DNA of 64,000 bases from CALBZG01 sp964486295 (GCA_964486295.1 CAZAMF010000002.1:186001-250000), one strand, 5' to 3'. Positions 42,584 to 52,485 are shown, numbered from the stretch's first letter. The notes: generated from the sequence alone by a model not told the origin. A program made the numbers and translations.

Positions 42584-43876
42584 ATGATTCCTTTATCAAC
42601 AAAAATGCGTCCGGAAACTCTTGACGAAGTGGTAGGTCAGGAACATTTTCTGTATCCGGGATCTCTGCTTTACAATTCAATTAAAAAAAGAACCTTTGAT
42701 TCGGCTATTTTTTTTGGCCCTTCCGGAACCGGGAAAACCACTTTGGCCAGGTTGATTGCCAGAGAAATGGACGCAGATTTTTATGAGTTAAACGCTTCAA
42801 CGACAGGCACAAAAGAATTAAAAGAAATCCTTGAAAAGACGAAAGTTAAATTTTTCGGTCTGCAAAAGGAGACGACCTATGTATATATTGATGAATTCCA
42901 TAGATGGAATAAACTTCAGCAGGATAGCCTTTTAAAAGCCCTGGAAGACGGATCAATAAAATTTATAGGCTCAACAACAGAAAATCCATACTTTGCGGTG
43001 AACAATGCGATTTTAAGCCGTGTAAGAAACATCTATGAATTTAAGAGGCTTTCGACCGAAAACATTGTTACAATACTGAAAAAGACTCTTTCTGATCCGG
43101 AGAGAGGCCTTGGAAGCCTGCATATCGGTTATGAAGAGAATGCTCTATTTGCTCTTGCAGATTTAAGTTCAGGTGACGCAAGAGTAGCACTGGACACACT
43201 GGGATTTTTAGCTGACAATATTCCACCGAACGAGATCATCACGTTGAAACTGGTGGGGGAAGCTATGCAGCGGCAAACAACTTTCTATGACAGAAGTGAA
43301 GATAAATACAATTTACTCAGTGCACTTCAAAAGTCAATAAGAGGATCAGATCCCGATGCTGCTGTCCATTATCTGGCAAGGCTGCTTGAGGGTGGCGCGG
43401 ATATACAAATGATCGGCCGACGTTTAATGGTGATTGCATCAGAAGACATTGGTATGGCATATCCGAGTGCGATTACAATTGTAACATCCTGTGTTCAGGC
43501 GTCACTTCTGATTGGATTGCCGGAAGCACAAATTAACCTTTCCCATGCAGTCATATTAATGGCGTCCTGCCCGAAGTCAAATGCATCTGCAGATGCTTTA
43601 TGGAAAGCACAGAGCGATCTCCGGCACAGGAAAATAGACGATGTTCCTCCACATCTTGCCAGCAGCAACTATAAGGGCGCAGCTGAAAGAGGGTATGGAT
43701 TGACATATAAATATCCGCATAATTACGGAGGATATGTACAGCAGCAATATTTGCCGGACAATCTATATAAGGAAGGCGTTAAATACTACGAACCGACTGA
43801 AAACGGATCGGAAGCACAGTTTAAAAAATTCTTGGAAGGACTTAAAAAAACATATGGCAGAAATCATAAAGGCTGA
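42584..43876 (+). CDS. rarA: Replication-associated recombination protein A (RarA/MgsA)
   Basis: The 430-residue AAA+ ATPase has the RarA layout: an N-terminal LSTKMRPETLDEVVGQEHF, Walker A FGPSGTGKTT (about residues 45-54), Walker B YVYIDEFHRW, sensor 1 STTENP, and the C-terminal tetramerisation domain with PHLASSNYKGA and YPHNYGGYVQQQYLP. RarA acts at stalled replication forks and with SSB. It is oriented with the following ispH-S1 gene, which starts inside its last 23 bp. Confidence 0.95.
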   Translation: MIPLSTKMRPETLDEVVGQEHFLYPGSLLYNSIKKRTFDSAIFFGPSGTGKTTLARLIAREMDADFYELNASTTGTKELKEILEKTKVKFFGLQKETTYVYIDEFHRWNKLQQDSLLKALEDGSIKFIGSTTENPYFAVNNAILSRVRNIYEFKRLSTENIVTILKKTLSDPERGLGSLHIGYEENALFALADLSSGDARVALDTLGFLADNIPPNEIITLKLVGEAMQRQTTFYDRSEDKYNLLSALQKSIRGSDPDAAVHYLARLLEGGADIQMIGRRLMVIASEDIGMAYPSAITIVTSCVQASLLIGLPEAQINLSHAVILMASCPKSNASADALWKAQSDLRHRKIDDVPPHLASSNYKGAAERGYGLTYKYPHNYGGYVQQQYLPDNLYKEGVKYYEPTENGSEAQFKKFLEGLKKTYGRNHKG

Positions 43877-45962
43877 GCCTTCGGGGTTTTGCTTCGGGGT
43901 AAAGAAAGCCTTGGAAATCACAGAAAAAACAATGATAGAACATCCTGAAAAAAGGATTTTTACTCTTGGGCAATTGATACACAATCAGGGTGTCACAGAT
44001 AAGCTATCACGCCAAGGACTTGGTATCATAGACTCGCTGGAAGAAGGCAAAGAAGGGGATGTGATCATCATTCGGTCTCATGGCGCACCGTCTCAGACTT
44101 TTGAGTATGCAAAAAGAATCGGATTAATTGTAGTTGATGCAACGTGCCCCTTCGTTAAAAAGATCCACGAATTGGTCAGGATGGCTTCAGATGAAGGCAA
44201 AACCGTCGTGGTGGTTGGAAATCGCAATCATCCCGAAGTAATTGGCATTGTAGGATGGTGCAGTGATGCAAAAAAAGTGTTCGTTGTTGAATCGGAAGAT
44301 GAAGCGGAAGCTATCAGGGCTGAAGATATAATGATCGTAGCTCAGACAACAATTACCAAAGAACTTTTTGATCAAATTTCTGATGTCATCAAAAAAAACA
44401 ACTGGAATGTATCGATTCAGAACACGATCTGCAACGCAACTTCAGACAGGCAGAAAGCCACCTCTGAGTTAGCCCAAAAATCTGACTGTATGGTGATTAT
44501 TGGCGGACGTAACAGTTCGAATTCAATGAAATTGTTCGACATTTCGCGAAAATACTGTAATAATACCGTTTTCATAGAAAATATTAATGAATTATCGTTG
44601 AAAAACCTGTCAAAGTATAGTAGAATTGGCATTGCGGCAGGTGCATCGACACCTGTGTCAGATATTGAGGAGGTTATTTCTAGCATGAGTGAAGTTATCA
44701 CTGAAAGAAACGAAATGGAAGATTATCTTGAGGCAATTGAAAAATCCTTGAGATTACCACGGCTAGGCGAAATTGTAGAAGGAACTATTCACCAAGTGAC
44801 AGATAAGGAAATTATCGTTAACCTTGGTTGTAAAAAAGACGGCGTAATCCCGAAAGATGAACTTACGCTGGAAGGAGATCAAAAAATAACAGAACTGTAT
44901 AAGGTAGGAGATCCTATACAGGCAAAAGTTATTAAAACGGATGATAGCGACGGCACGATTATGCTTTCCAAGAAAAAGCTCGAAGTCAACGAGAACTGGG
45001 AAGAAATCAGCGAAGCTCTTGATAATAAATCAACAATAAATGTCAAGGTGATCAGAGTGGTTAATGGCGGAGTAATCGCTGCTTATAAAGAAGTAGCAGG
45101 CTTCATCCCTCTGTCACAGTTATCTGATAAATTCGTAGAAAACGCAGATGAATTTGTTGGGCAGGTTATGCCTGTTAAAATCAGCAGAGTAGATAAATAC
45201 AAAGGAAAAGCAGTTTTCTCGCATAAAGCTTATCTTGCTGAAGAGAGACAGAAAAAAATGGCTGAAATTTGGGACAAACTCAGTGTAGGAGATGTCATCG
45301 AAGGTACAGTCATGAGATTTACGGATTATGGTGCTTTCATTGATATCGGCGGGATTGACGGACTTCTCCATATTTCAGAAATCAGCTGGGGCAAGCTGAA
45401 ACATCCTCAGGAAGTTCTTGAAATCGGACAAAAGGTTAAAGTCAAGGTTCTGTCAATGAACTCGGAAAGAGGCAAGATCTCTTTGGGATTGAAGCAAACT
45501 CAGCCTGAACCTTGGTCCGTGATTGACGAAAAATACCAAGTTGGTCAGGTACTTTCAGGTAAAGTGGTTCAGATCAAGGAATATGGTGCATTTATAGAAC
45601 TGGAGCCGGGACTGGATGGCCTTGTTCATATTTCAGAAGTTGCACATAAGAGAGTAACAGATTTAGCAAGTGAGCTTTCTTTGGGTCAGGAAGTAACCGC
45701 AAAAATTCTTGAGATTGATAAAGACAAAAAGAGAATCAGCTTGAGCATTAAGGAAACTCTGGAGCCACCTATCTATGATAGTAAAGTAGACGAGATCAAA
45801 GAAGCTGCAGCGGAAAAAATTGAAGACCTCAAAGATAGCGCTTCAGAAATACTGGAAAAAGTAAAGGAAGCAGCCGAAGAGGCAATCGATGACCTGAAAG
45901 AAAAAATCGATGAAATCAAAGAAGATATCCAGGAAAAACAGACAGAAAGAAAAGACGACTAA
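43854..45962 (+). CDS. ispH: Fused HMBPP reductase (IspH) and ribosomal protein S1
   Basis: The 702-residue protein joins two functions. Residues 1-285 are IspH, the last step of the MEP isoprenoid pathway, with three Fe-S ligands Cys13 (GFCFGV), Cys98 (DATCPFV) and Cys193 (NTICNATSDRQ) and Glu128 in NHPE. Residues of about 303-630 hold four S1 RNA-binding repeats (GEIVEGTI..., GDVIEGTVMRFTDYGAFID, GQVLSGKVVQIKEYGAFIE), followed by a charged coiled tail. This fusion is known in Clostridia and Negativicutes. The ATG at 43854 lies within rarA, with GGAAGGA 13 bp upstream. Confidence 0.95.
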   Translation: MAEIIKAEPSGFCFGVKKALEITEKTMIEHPEKRIFTLGQLIHNQGVTDKLSRQGLGIIDSLEEGKEGDVIIIRSHGAPSQTFEYAKRIGLIVVDATCPFVKKIHELVRMASDEGKTVVVVGNRNHPEVIGIVGWCSDAKKVFVVESEDEAEAIRAEDIMIVAQTTITKELFDQISDVIKKNNWNVSIQNTICNATSDRQKATSELAQKSDCMVIIGGRNSSNSMKLFDISRKYCNNTVFIENINELSLKNLSKYSRIGIAAGASTPVSDIEEVISSMSEVITERNEMEDYLEAIEKSLRLPRLGEIVEGTIHQVTDKEIIVNLGCKKDGVIPKDELTLEGDQKITELYKVGDPIQAKVIKTDDSDGTIMLSKKKLEVNENWEEISEALDNKSTINVKVIRVVNGGVIAAYKEVAGFIPLSQLSDKFVENADEFVGQVMPVKISRVDKYKGKAVFSHKAYLAEERQKKMAEIWDKLSVGDVIEGTVMRFTDYGAFIDIGGIDGLLHISEISWGKLKHPQEVLEIGQKVKVKVLSMNSERGKISLGLKQTQPEPWSVIDEKYQVGQVLSGKVVQIKEYGAFIELEPGLDGLVHISEVAHKRVTDLASELSLGQEVTAKILEIDKDKKRISLSIKETLEPPIYDSKVDEIKEAAAEKIEDLKDSASEILEKVKEAAEEAIDDLKEKIDEIKEDIQEKQTERKDD

Positions 45963-45977
45963 ACGATAAGTTAAAAT

Positions 45978-46012
45978 AAATGCCATGGAAAAATGTTTCC
46001 ATGGCATTTTTA
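45978..46012. terminator. Terminator between ispH-S1 and recN
   Basis: AAATGCCATGGAAA (45978-45991) pairs with TTTCCATGGCATTT (45996-46009), followed by TT-ATTC. The A-rich left flank also gives a T-rich tail on the minus strand, so it can serve convergent recN. Confidence 0.88.
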
Positions 46013-46045
46013 TTCAGGTCAAATATGTTCCGTGTACGGTCAGCA

Positions 46046-47668
46046 TCAAGAAGAAGCGAGAATCAGTTCGGCTGCACTTTTCAGGGTGGTATCGGTTATA
46101 TTGTCTCCGCCGATCAACCTCGAAATCTCATGGATCTTATCTTCTGTTCTCAGCGGTACGACAGTGGTAATGGTATTGGTAGCATTTTCGATCTTTTCAA
46201 TTCGGAAATTGTGATCTCCGCAGGCTGCTATTTGTGGAAGATGAGTAATACAGATGATCTGCCTTTTTGTTGAGATTTGCTTTAATTTTTTACCTACCGT
46301 CGAAGCGGCAATACCTGATATTCCGGAATCAATCTCATCAAATATCAGCGTCCCGATATTGTCATAGTCAGCAATGATTTTTTTAAAAGCAAGCATAATT
46401 CGGGAAAGTTCCCCCCCGGACGCTATTTTTGAGAGAGGCTTTAGAGGTTCGCCTTTATTTGTACTGATTAGGAACTCCAAACGGTCGATACCATTCGATG
46501 TATATTCATGAGACGTTTCGTAAAAATACACCGAAAGCTGGCAATTATTGAATTTCAACTCTTTCAATTCATTCTGTATCAACTTTTCCAGCGCGCTGGC
46601 CGAATCGCGTCTGTAAGCGGATAATTTTTGCGAAGCAGATAATAGTAATGCGTCTGTTTCCTTTAGTTCAGATTCCAGTTTTTCCTTCAAACCATCAAAA
46701 TTGTAAAGATTGGATAGCTTTTCAGACAGTTCATTGGCATAAGCCAGCACCGCTTCAACCGACCCTCCATATTTTCTTTTAAGGCCTTTTATTACATCGA
46801 TTCTGTCCAAAGCCTGATCAAGTTCCTCCTGAGAAAAATTGATGGTATTTCTGATTTGGCTAATTTCTCTGGAAATGTCTTCAAGCCTGTAATAAATATC
46901 GCTGAACTCTTCACCAATAGAGTGGATATCCGGTGAAAATTCTGATATGCTCCTGAGTGATGACATGGCCCGATATATGCAGTCCAAGGGTGAAGGTGCG
47001 CCACCAAAAACGAATCTATATGCTTCTTCCATGTTCTGGTAAATATTTTCGCTGTTTTGCAGAAGGTTGATCCGTTGAAGGAGTTCTTCCTCCTCACCAG
47101 GCTGTAATTTGCTTTTTTTAATTTCGTTCAACTCATAAGCCATGAAATCTCTTTTTCTTTCGATTTCAGCAGCATTTGATATTAACTTATGAAGTTTTGA
47201 CTTCTTTTCCGTATATTGTAAATATATCTTTTCAACCAGCGCTTTCGCTGGTAAAATTGCCTCTGCATGATAGGAATCAACCAGATTGATATGATATTCA
47301 GGATTCAGCAAAGACTGGTGATCGTATTGACCATGAATATCAGCTATCCGTTTGCATACCGAAGCCAACTCGGACAATGTTACAATACTTCCGTTGATTT
47401 TGCATAAGTTCCTTCCCTGTGCGCTTACTTCACGAGTGATTACGATTTCATCACCATCAAGATCCGCAAGCAACTGAACGATTGCCTTATCGGCACCGGT
47501 CCTCACAAAGGAAGTATCCGCTCTGCTGCCAAGAGCCAGACTAATAGCTTCAATGATGATTGATTTACCGGATCCGGTTTCTCCTGTAATGATATTCAAA
47601 CCAGGCTCAAAATCAATAACAGCATTTTCTATGATAGCAAAATCTTTAATACTTATATGGCTGATCAT
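46046..47668 (-). CDS. recN: DNA repair protein RecN
   Basis: The 540-residue SMC-like ATPase starts MISHISIKDFAIIENAVID and has Walker A GETGSGKS (about residues 29-36), a long coiled-coil middle, the ABC signature LSRIMLAFK (about 420) and Walker B LIFDEIDSGISG. It acts in double-strand break repair. The ATG ending at 47668 follows CAGGGGGATTAC; an ATG seven codons upstream (47689) lacks a site. It is divergent from ruvC, and the shared upstream region contains a palindrome resembling an SOS box, which suits an SOS gene. Confidence 0.95.
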   Translation of the reverse strand: MISHISIKDFAIIENAVIDFEPGLNIITGETGSGKSIIIEAISLALGSRADTSFVRTGADKAIVQLLADLDGDEIVITREVSAQGRNLCKINGSIVTLSELASVCKRIADIHGQYDHQSLLNPEYHINLVDSYHAEAILPAKALVEKIYLQYTEKKSKLHKLISNAAEIERKRDFMAYELNEIKKSKLQPGEEEELLQRINLLQNSENIYQNMEEAYRFVFGGAPSPLDCIYRAMSSLRSISEFSPDIHSIGEEFSDIYYRLEDISREISQIRNTINFSQEELDQALDRIDVIKGLKRKYGGSVEAVLAYANELSEKLSNLYNFDGLKEKLESELKETDALLLSASQKLSAYRRDSASALEKLIQNELKELKFNNCQLSVYFYETSHEYTSNGIDRLEFLISTNKGEPLKPLSKIASGGELSRIMLAFKKIIADYDNIGTLIFDEIDSGISGIAASTVGKKLKQISTKRQIICITHLPQIAACGDHNFRIEKIENATNTITTVVPLRTEDKIHEISRLIGGDNITDTTLKSAAELILASS

Positions 47669-47725
47669 GTAATCCCCCTGTACGTTCATAGTTAAAGTGC
47701 AAGGTTGCTTCGGGCCGTATTCTTA

Positions 47726-47754
47726 TGGACAAACATATGTTTGTATAGTATAAT
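47726..47754 (+). promoter_or_regulatory. ruvCAB promoter with LexA-like palindrome
   Basis: TGGACA (47726-47731), a 17-bp spacer and TATAAT (47749-47754). A perfect 16-bp palindrome ACAAACATATGTTTGT (47729-47744) sits between them. It differs from the Bacillus SOS box CGAACATATGTTCG by one base per half-site. It is also upstream of recN on the other strand. Confidence 0.75.
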
Positions 47755-47820
47755 GATAACCGATGCGAGAAACAATTGCAATATGAAATCGGAATAAAAT
47801 GGAAATATATGGAGGGTGTA

Positions 47821-48324
47821 ATGAGAGTCCTAGGTATTGATCCCGGATATGCAATCCTGGGCTGGGGGATAATAGAAATGAAGGGAAATCATTTTACTCC
47901 TGTACATTATGGAGCAATCACAACTGATTCAACAAGCCCTATGGCGGACCGGCTGGTGGATATCTACCGAGAATTGAATCGGATCATTGATTTGTTCCAA
48001 CCTGAAGTTGTATCCATTGAACAGCTATTTTTCAACACGAATTCAAAAACAGCCATTCTTGTCAGTCAGGCCAGAGGAGTTGCGGTTCTTGCTGCGGCTG
48101 AAAAGAGCATCCCTGTGTTCGAATATACTCCGCTACAGATCAAACAGGCATTGGTTGGATATGGCAGGGCAGAAAAGCATCAGGTGCAGCAAATGGTAAA
48201 AACAATTCTATCGCTGGATAAAATTCCTAAACCGGATGACACAGCAGATGCGTTGGCCGCAGCTGTATGTTATTGCCATTCTGCCGGGAGTTCAAGGAAG
48301 CTTGAATTATTGGCCAATAAATAA
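47821..48324 (+). CDS. ruvC: Holliday junction resolvase RuvC
   Basis: The 167-residue endonuclease begins VLGIDPGYAILGWG, with the first catalytic Asp, followed by SIEQLFFNTNSKTA (Glu) and the C-terminal DDTADALAAA (paired Asp), all in the expected order. RuvC cuts Holliday junctions moved by RuvAB. TGGAGGGTG precedes the ATG at 47821. It is first in a ruvC-ruvA-ruvB run. Confidence 0.97.
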   Translation: MRVLGIDPGYAILGWGIIEMKGNHFTPVHYGAITTDSTSPMADRLVDIYRELNRIIDLFQPEVVSIEQLFFNTNSKTAILVSQARGVAVLAAAEKSIPVFEYTPLQIKQALVGYGRAEKHQVQQMVKTILSLDKIPKPDDTADALAAAVCYCHSAGSSRKLELLANK

Positions 48325-48355
48325 AATATCGGGAACAGGTACGGGAGCATAAAGC

Positions 48356-48958
48356 ATGATTCATTTTATTAAAGGCCAATACGCAGGAAGCTTCAATGGC
48401 GGTGTTGTGATAGAAACGGCGGGTTTGGGATACGAAATATTTGTACCTGACAATTCACCCGCTTATTTACTGCGTGACGGTGATATAGTTAAATTATTTA
48501 CTAAAATGATTGTCAGAGAAGATGACATAAGCCTATACGGATTCAGCCAGAAAGAAGGGCTCGACCTTTTTGAGAAGCTGATCACAGTCAATGGAGTAGG
48601 AGCAAAAGCCGCTCTTTCCATTATGTCTGCCATGAGCATCAACGATGTAAGAAGTGCCATTGCTTTTGAGGATGTAACTATGCTGACCAAAGCAAACGGC
48701 ATAGGAAAGAAAACGGCACAACGCATCGTTCTTGAACTGAAAGATAAAATGGGTGATTTCATTTCGGCCGAAGGTTCAATCGGGACGGATATAAAATATA
48801 ACTCGGCTGATTTCACAGATGAAAGAACAGAAGCCATGAACGCTTTGATTTCTCTTGGCTACACAAAATCGGAAGCAGTGACCGCTCTGTCAAAAGTGAC
48901 AGAAAATGATCTGACTTGTGAAGAGTATATTAAAAAGGCCTTAAGCAGGCTGTATTAA
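48356..48958 (+). CDS. ruvA: Holliday junction branch migration subunit RuvA
   Basis: The 200-residue protein has an N-terminal OB fold (VVIETAGLGYEIFV), tandem helix-hairpin-helix motifs (LITVNGVGAKAALSIMSA and LTKANGIGKKTAQRIVLELKD) and a C-terminal RuvB-contacting bundle (TEAMNALISLGYTKSEA). RuvA tetramers bind four-way junctions and load RuvB. CGGGAGC precedes the ATG. It lies between ruvC and ruvB. Confidence 0.97.
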   Translation: MIHFIKGQYAGSFNGGVVIETAGLGYEIFVPDNSPAYLLRDGDIVKLFTKMIVREDDISLYGFSQKEGLDLFEKLITVNGVGAKAALSIMSAMSINDVRSAIAFEDVTMLTKANGIGKKTAQRIVLELKDKMGDFISAEGSIGTDIKYNSADFTDERTEAMNALISLGYTKSEAVTALSKVTENDLTCEEYIKKALSRLY

Positions 48959-48981
48959 TCAATTGATAAAAAGGTGACTCG

Positions 48982-50031
48982 ATGGAAGATTCGGATAGAA
49001 TAACAGCAGCCGGCGCTTCATTCAACGAAGAGGTGCAGGAAAAGAATTTAAGACCAAGAACATTAGAAGAATACATCGGCCAAAAACGAGCGACGGACAA
49101 TCTTAAAATTTTTATCGAGGCCGCCAAAAAACGTGGAGAATCATTGGATCACGTTTTATTTTATGGTCCGCCTGGTTTGGGTAAAACAACTTTGGCCGGA
49201 ATTATTGCAAATGAACTGGGCGCTGATATCCGGATCACTTCCGGACCTGCGATAGAAAGAGCGGGAGATCTGGCAGCCATTCTGACGAACCTGAACGAAA
49301 ATGACGTCCTTTTTATCGACGAGATCCATCGACTGAACCGATCCGTTGAAGAGGTTCTGTACTCCGCTATGGAAGACTATGCGCTGGATATTCTCATCGG
49401 TAAAGGACCAAGTGCTAGATCGATCAGGCTGGATCTCGCAAAGTTCACCCTGATTGGCGCAACGACTCGTGCAGGCAGTTTAAGTGCTCCTTTACGCGAT
49501 CGCTTTGGAGTTGTGACGAAGTTCGAATTATATACGATCGGGGAACTGGAAAGCATCATTAAAAGATCAGCGTTTATATTGGGGATCGATATCGATAATG
49601 AATCTTCAAATGAACTCGCCAAGCGATCAAGAGGAACACCCAGAGTAGCAAACAGACTATTGAAACGTGTCCGGGACTTCAGCCAGGTCAAAGGGAATGG
49701 CAAGATTGTTATTGATATGGCCAGAGAAGCTCTTTCTGCGTTGGGTGTCGACCATTGCGGACTTGAAAGTTTGGACAGGGAAATATTGAGAGTCATTATC
49801 GAAGCATTTCAGGGCGGACCGGTTGGAATAGACGCCATAGCCGCTGCAGTAGGCGAAGAAAGAGTAACCATTGAGGATAGTAATGAGCCATATCTTATAC
49901 AAGCCGGATTCCTTCATCGGACACAGAAGGGGCGTATAGCCAGCGAGGAAGCATATAGACATTTAGGCCTATCGACCCCGATCCGTGAACAAATCAGTAT
50001 AGATGAAATTGAAAAGGGAGACCAGATATGA
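48982..50031 (+). CDS. ruvB: Holliday junction helicase RuvB
   Basis: The 349-residue AAA+ motor has Walker A GPPGLGKTT (about residues 63-71), Walker B FIDEIHRLNRSVEE, the sensor GATTRAG, and a C-terminal winged helix (LIQAGFLHRTQKGR). The N-terminal LRPRTLEEYIGQKRA is the family start. RuvB drives branch migration as a hexamer on RuvA. AAAAGGTGA precedes the ATG. The last bases overlap the spoIID-like gene by 4 bp (ATGA). Confidence 0.97.
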   Translation: MEDSDRITAAGASFNEEVQEKNLRPRTLEEYIGQKRATDNLKIFIEAAKKRGESLDHVLFYGPPGLGKTTLAGIIANELGADIRITSGPAIERAGDLAAILTNLNENDVLFIDEIHRLNRSVEEVLYSAMEDYALDILIGKGPSARSIRLDLAKFTLIGATTRAGSLSAPLRDRFGVVTKFELYTIGELESIIKRSAFILGIDIDNESSNELAKRSRGTPRVANRLLKRVRDFSQVKGNGKIVIDMAREALSALGVDHCGLESLDREILRVIIEAFQGGPVGIDAIAAAVGEERVTIEDSNEPYLIQAGFLHRTQKGRIASEEAYRHLGLSTPIREQISIDEIEKGDQI

Positions 50032-51425
50032 GGTTCAGGCTATTATTTTTTATTGTTCTGATCGTGCTTCTTTCTACGACCCTGGCATTCGGTGCCACCG
50101 GCGATTACCTGAAGGTCGGATTATCATATGGATACACGGAAGTCTATTCGGCGACACTTCGATGTGACAACGGTTTGAAAATCGCAGAAATTACAGCAGA
50201 AGGCTATGATATCATCAACGATCTCGAAGGCGTAACGAAACTGACTGTATCGATTTCAGAAGGAGTGATTTCTGTAAAAACAGAAGACGGGACCATCATA
50301 AACCCGGACCTCGGCACAGATGGAGTCATTGTACCTGAGCAGGAAGGAGATGTCGTCTATTTCGCATCGAACGGATATCGGGGAGGCTATTGTTTTTTCC
50401 CGGACAGCTCAGGTAAAATGAATGTTATTAATTATGTCACGCTGGAAGACTATGTAAAAGGAGTCTTAAATTCTGAAATAGGGTATAGCAGCCCAATTGA
50501 GACGCTCAAAGCACAGGCAATCTGTGCCCGTAGCTACGCGGTATGTAATATCGGACGACATCGTGCAGCAGGATATGATATCTGTGCCACTACGCATTGT
50601 CAGGTTTACCGCGGGTATCAGAATGAATATCCGTCTACGAATCAGGCCTGCGATGAAACGGAGAGTCTGGTTATAACATATGAAGGAAAGCCGGTGACAG
50701 GCTTTTATTCTAAAAATGATGGCGGACATACAGACAATGTTGAAGATGTATGGGGAAGTTTTTCCGGATATCTGAGAGGAGTGAAAGATGAATTCGCTCC
50801 GGTATATTCCTGGAATATCGGATATACGTCAAAGGAATTGAGCAATATACTGGAATCTGCGGGTTATAGCGTCGGAAATCTGACTAAAATGGAAATTACA
50901 TCCAGGAATTCCTCCGGAACTGTTAGAGAGATGAAAATTCAGGGTTCTGAGGGCAGCAAAATTATAACAGGTAACGCTTTCAGAAATATCCTGGGCGCCA
51001 ATGTTCTAAAATCCGGGATGTTCGCTTTCAGTCCTCTAAAGTCATATGAAGAACTCGGAAGCGTTTCTGAAACGTTCTCGGTTTCTACAGAGCCGGAAAC
51101 CGTTTTCAATACCGGTTCTGTTGTAACGACTAACGGAAACACTCTCAAAACCTATGAAACAAATTTAAGTGTCATAGGTAAAGACGGAGTCGTCAGACTG
51201 ATGAATATTTCGGAATTGTCCATATCCAATGGGCAGGAGACTGTAATACCATCAGCACCGGATCAAGTCTCAGATTCTCAGATCGCTATTTATGGGCTGG
51301 GCTGGGGACATGGTGTAGGGATGGCCCAGGATAGTATTATAGCCATGGGAAAACAGGGCTATGATTACGAATACATGCTGGATTATTTTTTTACGAATAT
51401 CGAAATAGAAAAATGGGAGAAATAA
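50028..51425 (+). CDS. SpoIID/LytB family exported lytic transglycosylase-like protein
   Basis: The 465-residue protein has a signal peptide (FRLLFFIVLIVLLSTTLAFGA) and a SpoIID domain: VTLEDYVKGVLNSEIGYSS with the catalytic glutamate, LKAQAICARSYA, GFYSKNDGGHTDNVEDVWG and the C-terminal GWGHGVGMAQDS. Such proteins cleave peptidoglycan glycan strands, in sporulation (SpoIID) or vegetative wall turnover (LytB). The gene sits in the ruvCAB-queA-tgt run common in Clostridia and overlaps ruvB, so it is not clearly part of a sporulation cluster. Which role applies here is not decided by sequence. Confidence 0.9.
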   Translation: MRFRLLFFIVLIVLLSTTLAFGATGDYLKVGLSYGYTEVYSATLRCDNGLKIAEITAEGYDIINDLEGVTKLTVSISEGVISVKTEDGTIINPDLGTDGVIVPEQEGDVVYFASNGYRGGYCFFPDSSGKMNVINYVTLEDYVKGVLNSEIGYSSPIETLKAQAICARSYAVCNIGRHRAAGYDICATTHCQVYRGYQNEYPSTNQACDETESLVITYEGKPVTGFYSKNDGGHTDNVEDVWGSFSGYLRGVKDEFAPVYSWNIGYTSKELSNILESAGYSVGNLTKMEITSRNSSGTVREMKIQGSEGSKIITGNAFRNILGANVLKSGMFAFSPLKSYEELGSVSETFSVSTEPETVFNTGSVVTTNGNTLKTYETNLSVIGKDGVVRLMNISELSISNGQETVIPSAPDQVSDSQIAIYGLGWGHGVGMAQDSIIAMGKQGYDYEYMLDYFFTNIEIEKWEK

Positions 51426-51435
51426 GTATAAATAA

Positions 51436-52485
51436 ATGCATATTAATGAGTTCGACTATGAGTTACCGATTGAGCTGATCGCTCAATATCCGGCTGAAAA
51501 GCGTGACCATTCACGGCTGATGGTGATCGACAGGGAAAACGGAAATGTATACCATAAATATTTTTATGAAATACTTGATTATCTGAAGCCTACAGATTGC
51601 CTTGTTCTTAACCAGAGTAAGGTGATCCCTGCAAGGCTTTTCGGCTGGAAAAAAGAAACCGGCGCAAAAATTGAGTTTCTGCTGATCAAAAGAAAAGAAG
51701 GAAATATCTGGGAAACCCTTGTCAAGCCTGGAAAAAAATTAAAAATCGGGGATCGGGTCATTTTTGTGGACGATCCTTATTTTGGCGCTGAAATTATAGG
51801 TTTCGGTGAGGAAGGCACCAGAGTAGTTCGATTTGAATATGAAGGGGTATTTATGGAGCGACTGGCTGAGCTGGGCAAAATACCTCTGCCGCCCTATATA
51901 TCCAGAGAAAGTACACTGGAAGATACCGACAGGTATCAAACTGTTTACTGCACTCAGGAAGGCTCAGTTGCTGCTCCAACGGCCGGTCTTCATTTTACCG
52001 AAGAGATATTGGAAAAAGCCCACAATACCGGAACAAAACTGGCATTTGTCACGCTTCATGTAGGGATAGGGACATTCCGACCGGTAAAATGTGAAATTGT
52101 TGAAGATCATAAGATGCATTTTGAAGAATTCGAAATAGACCCTGAGAATGCGAAAATCATTAATGATACGATACGTTCCGGAGGTCGGATCATATCTGTA
52201 GGTACGACGTCTACGAGGACGCTTGAGAGTGCTGCGTACTGGAATAAGGAGGCAGAAAAATGGCTTGTTCAGTCTGGCAGCGGCAGTACCGGTATCTTCA
52301 TCTATCCGGGCTACGAATTTAAAATCATTAAAGCATTGATAACAAATTTTCACTTGCCAAAATCGACGCTATTGATGCTGGTTTCGGCATTGTATAATAA
52401 AAAGGCAATTTTAGAAGCGTATAAATTAGCAGTTGACATGAAGTATCGGTTTTTCTCCTATGGAGATGCCATGCTGATCATCTGA
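51436..52485 (+). CDS. queA: S-adenosylmethionine:tRNA ribosyltransferase-isomerase (QueA)
   Basis: The 349-residue enzyme moves the ribosyl part of SAM onto preQ1 in tRNA to form epoxyqueuosine. Family segments are FDYELPIELIAQYPAEKRDHSRL at the start, the CTQEGSVAAPTAGLHFT substrate region, VGIGTFRPVK and the C-terminal ITNFHLPKSTLLMLVSA. It precedes tgt, its partner in queuosine synthesis. The weak ribosome site (GAGAAATAAGT) suggests translation coupled to the gene upstream. Confidence 0.97.
   Translation: MHINEFDYELPIELIAQYPAEKRDHSRLMVIDRENGNVYHKYFYEILDYLKPTDCLVLNQSKVIPARLFGWKKETGAKIEFLLIKRKEGNIWETLVKPGKKLKIGDRVIFVDDPYFGAEIIGFGEEGTRVVRFEYEGVFMERLAELGKIPLPPYISRESTLEDTDRYQTVYCTQEGSVAAPTAGLHFTEEILEKAHNTGTKLAFVTLHVGIGTFRPVKCEIVEDHKMHFEEFEIDPENAKIINDTIRSGGRIISVGTTSTRTLESAAYWNKEAEKWLVQSGSGSTGIFIYPGYEFKIIKALITNFHLPKSTLLMLVSALYNKKAILEAYKLAVDMKYRFFSYGDAMLII

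Noticed and set aside
45980..46273. Small plus-strand frames at the recN 3' end
   Set aside because: They lie over the terminator and recN coding sequence and have no ribosome binding sites.
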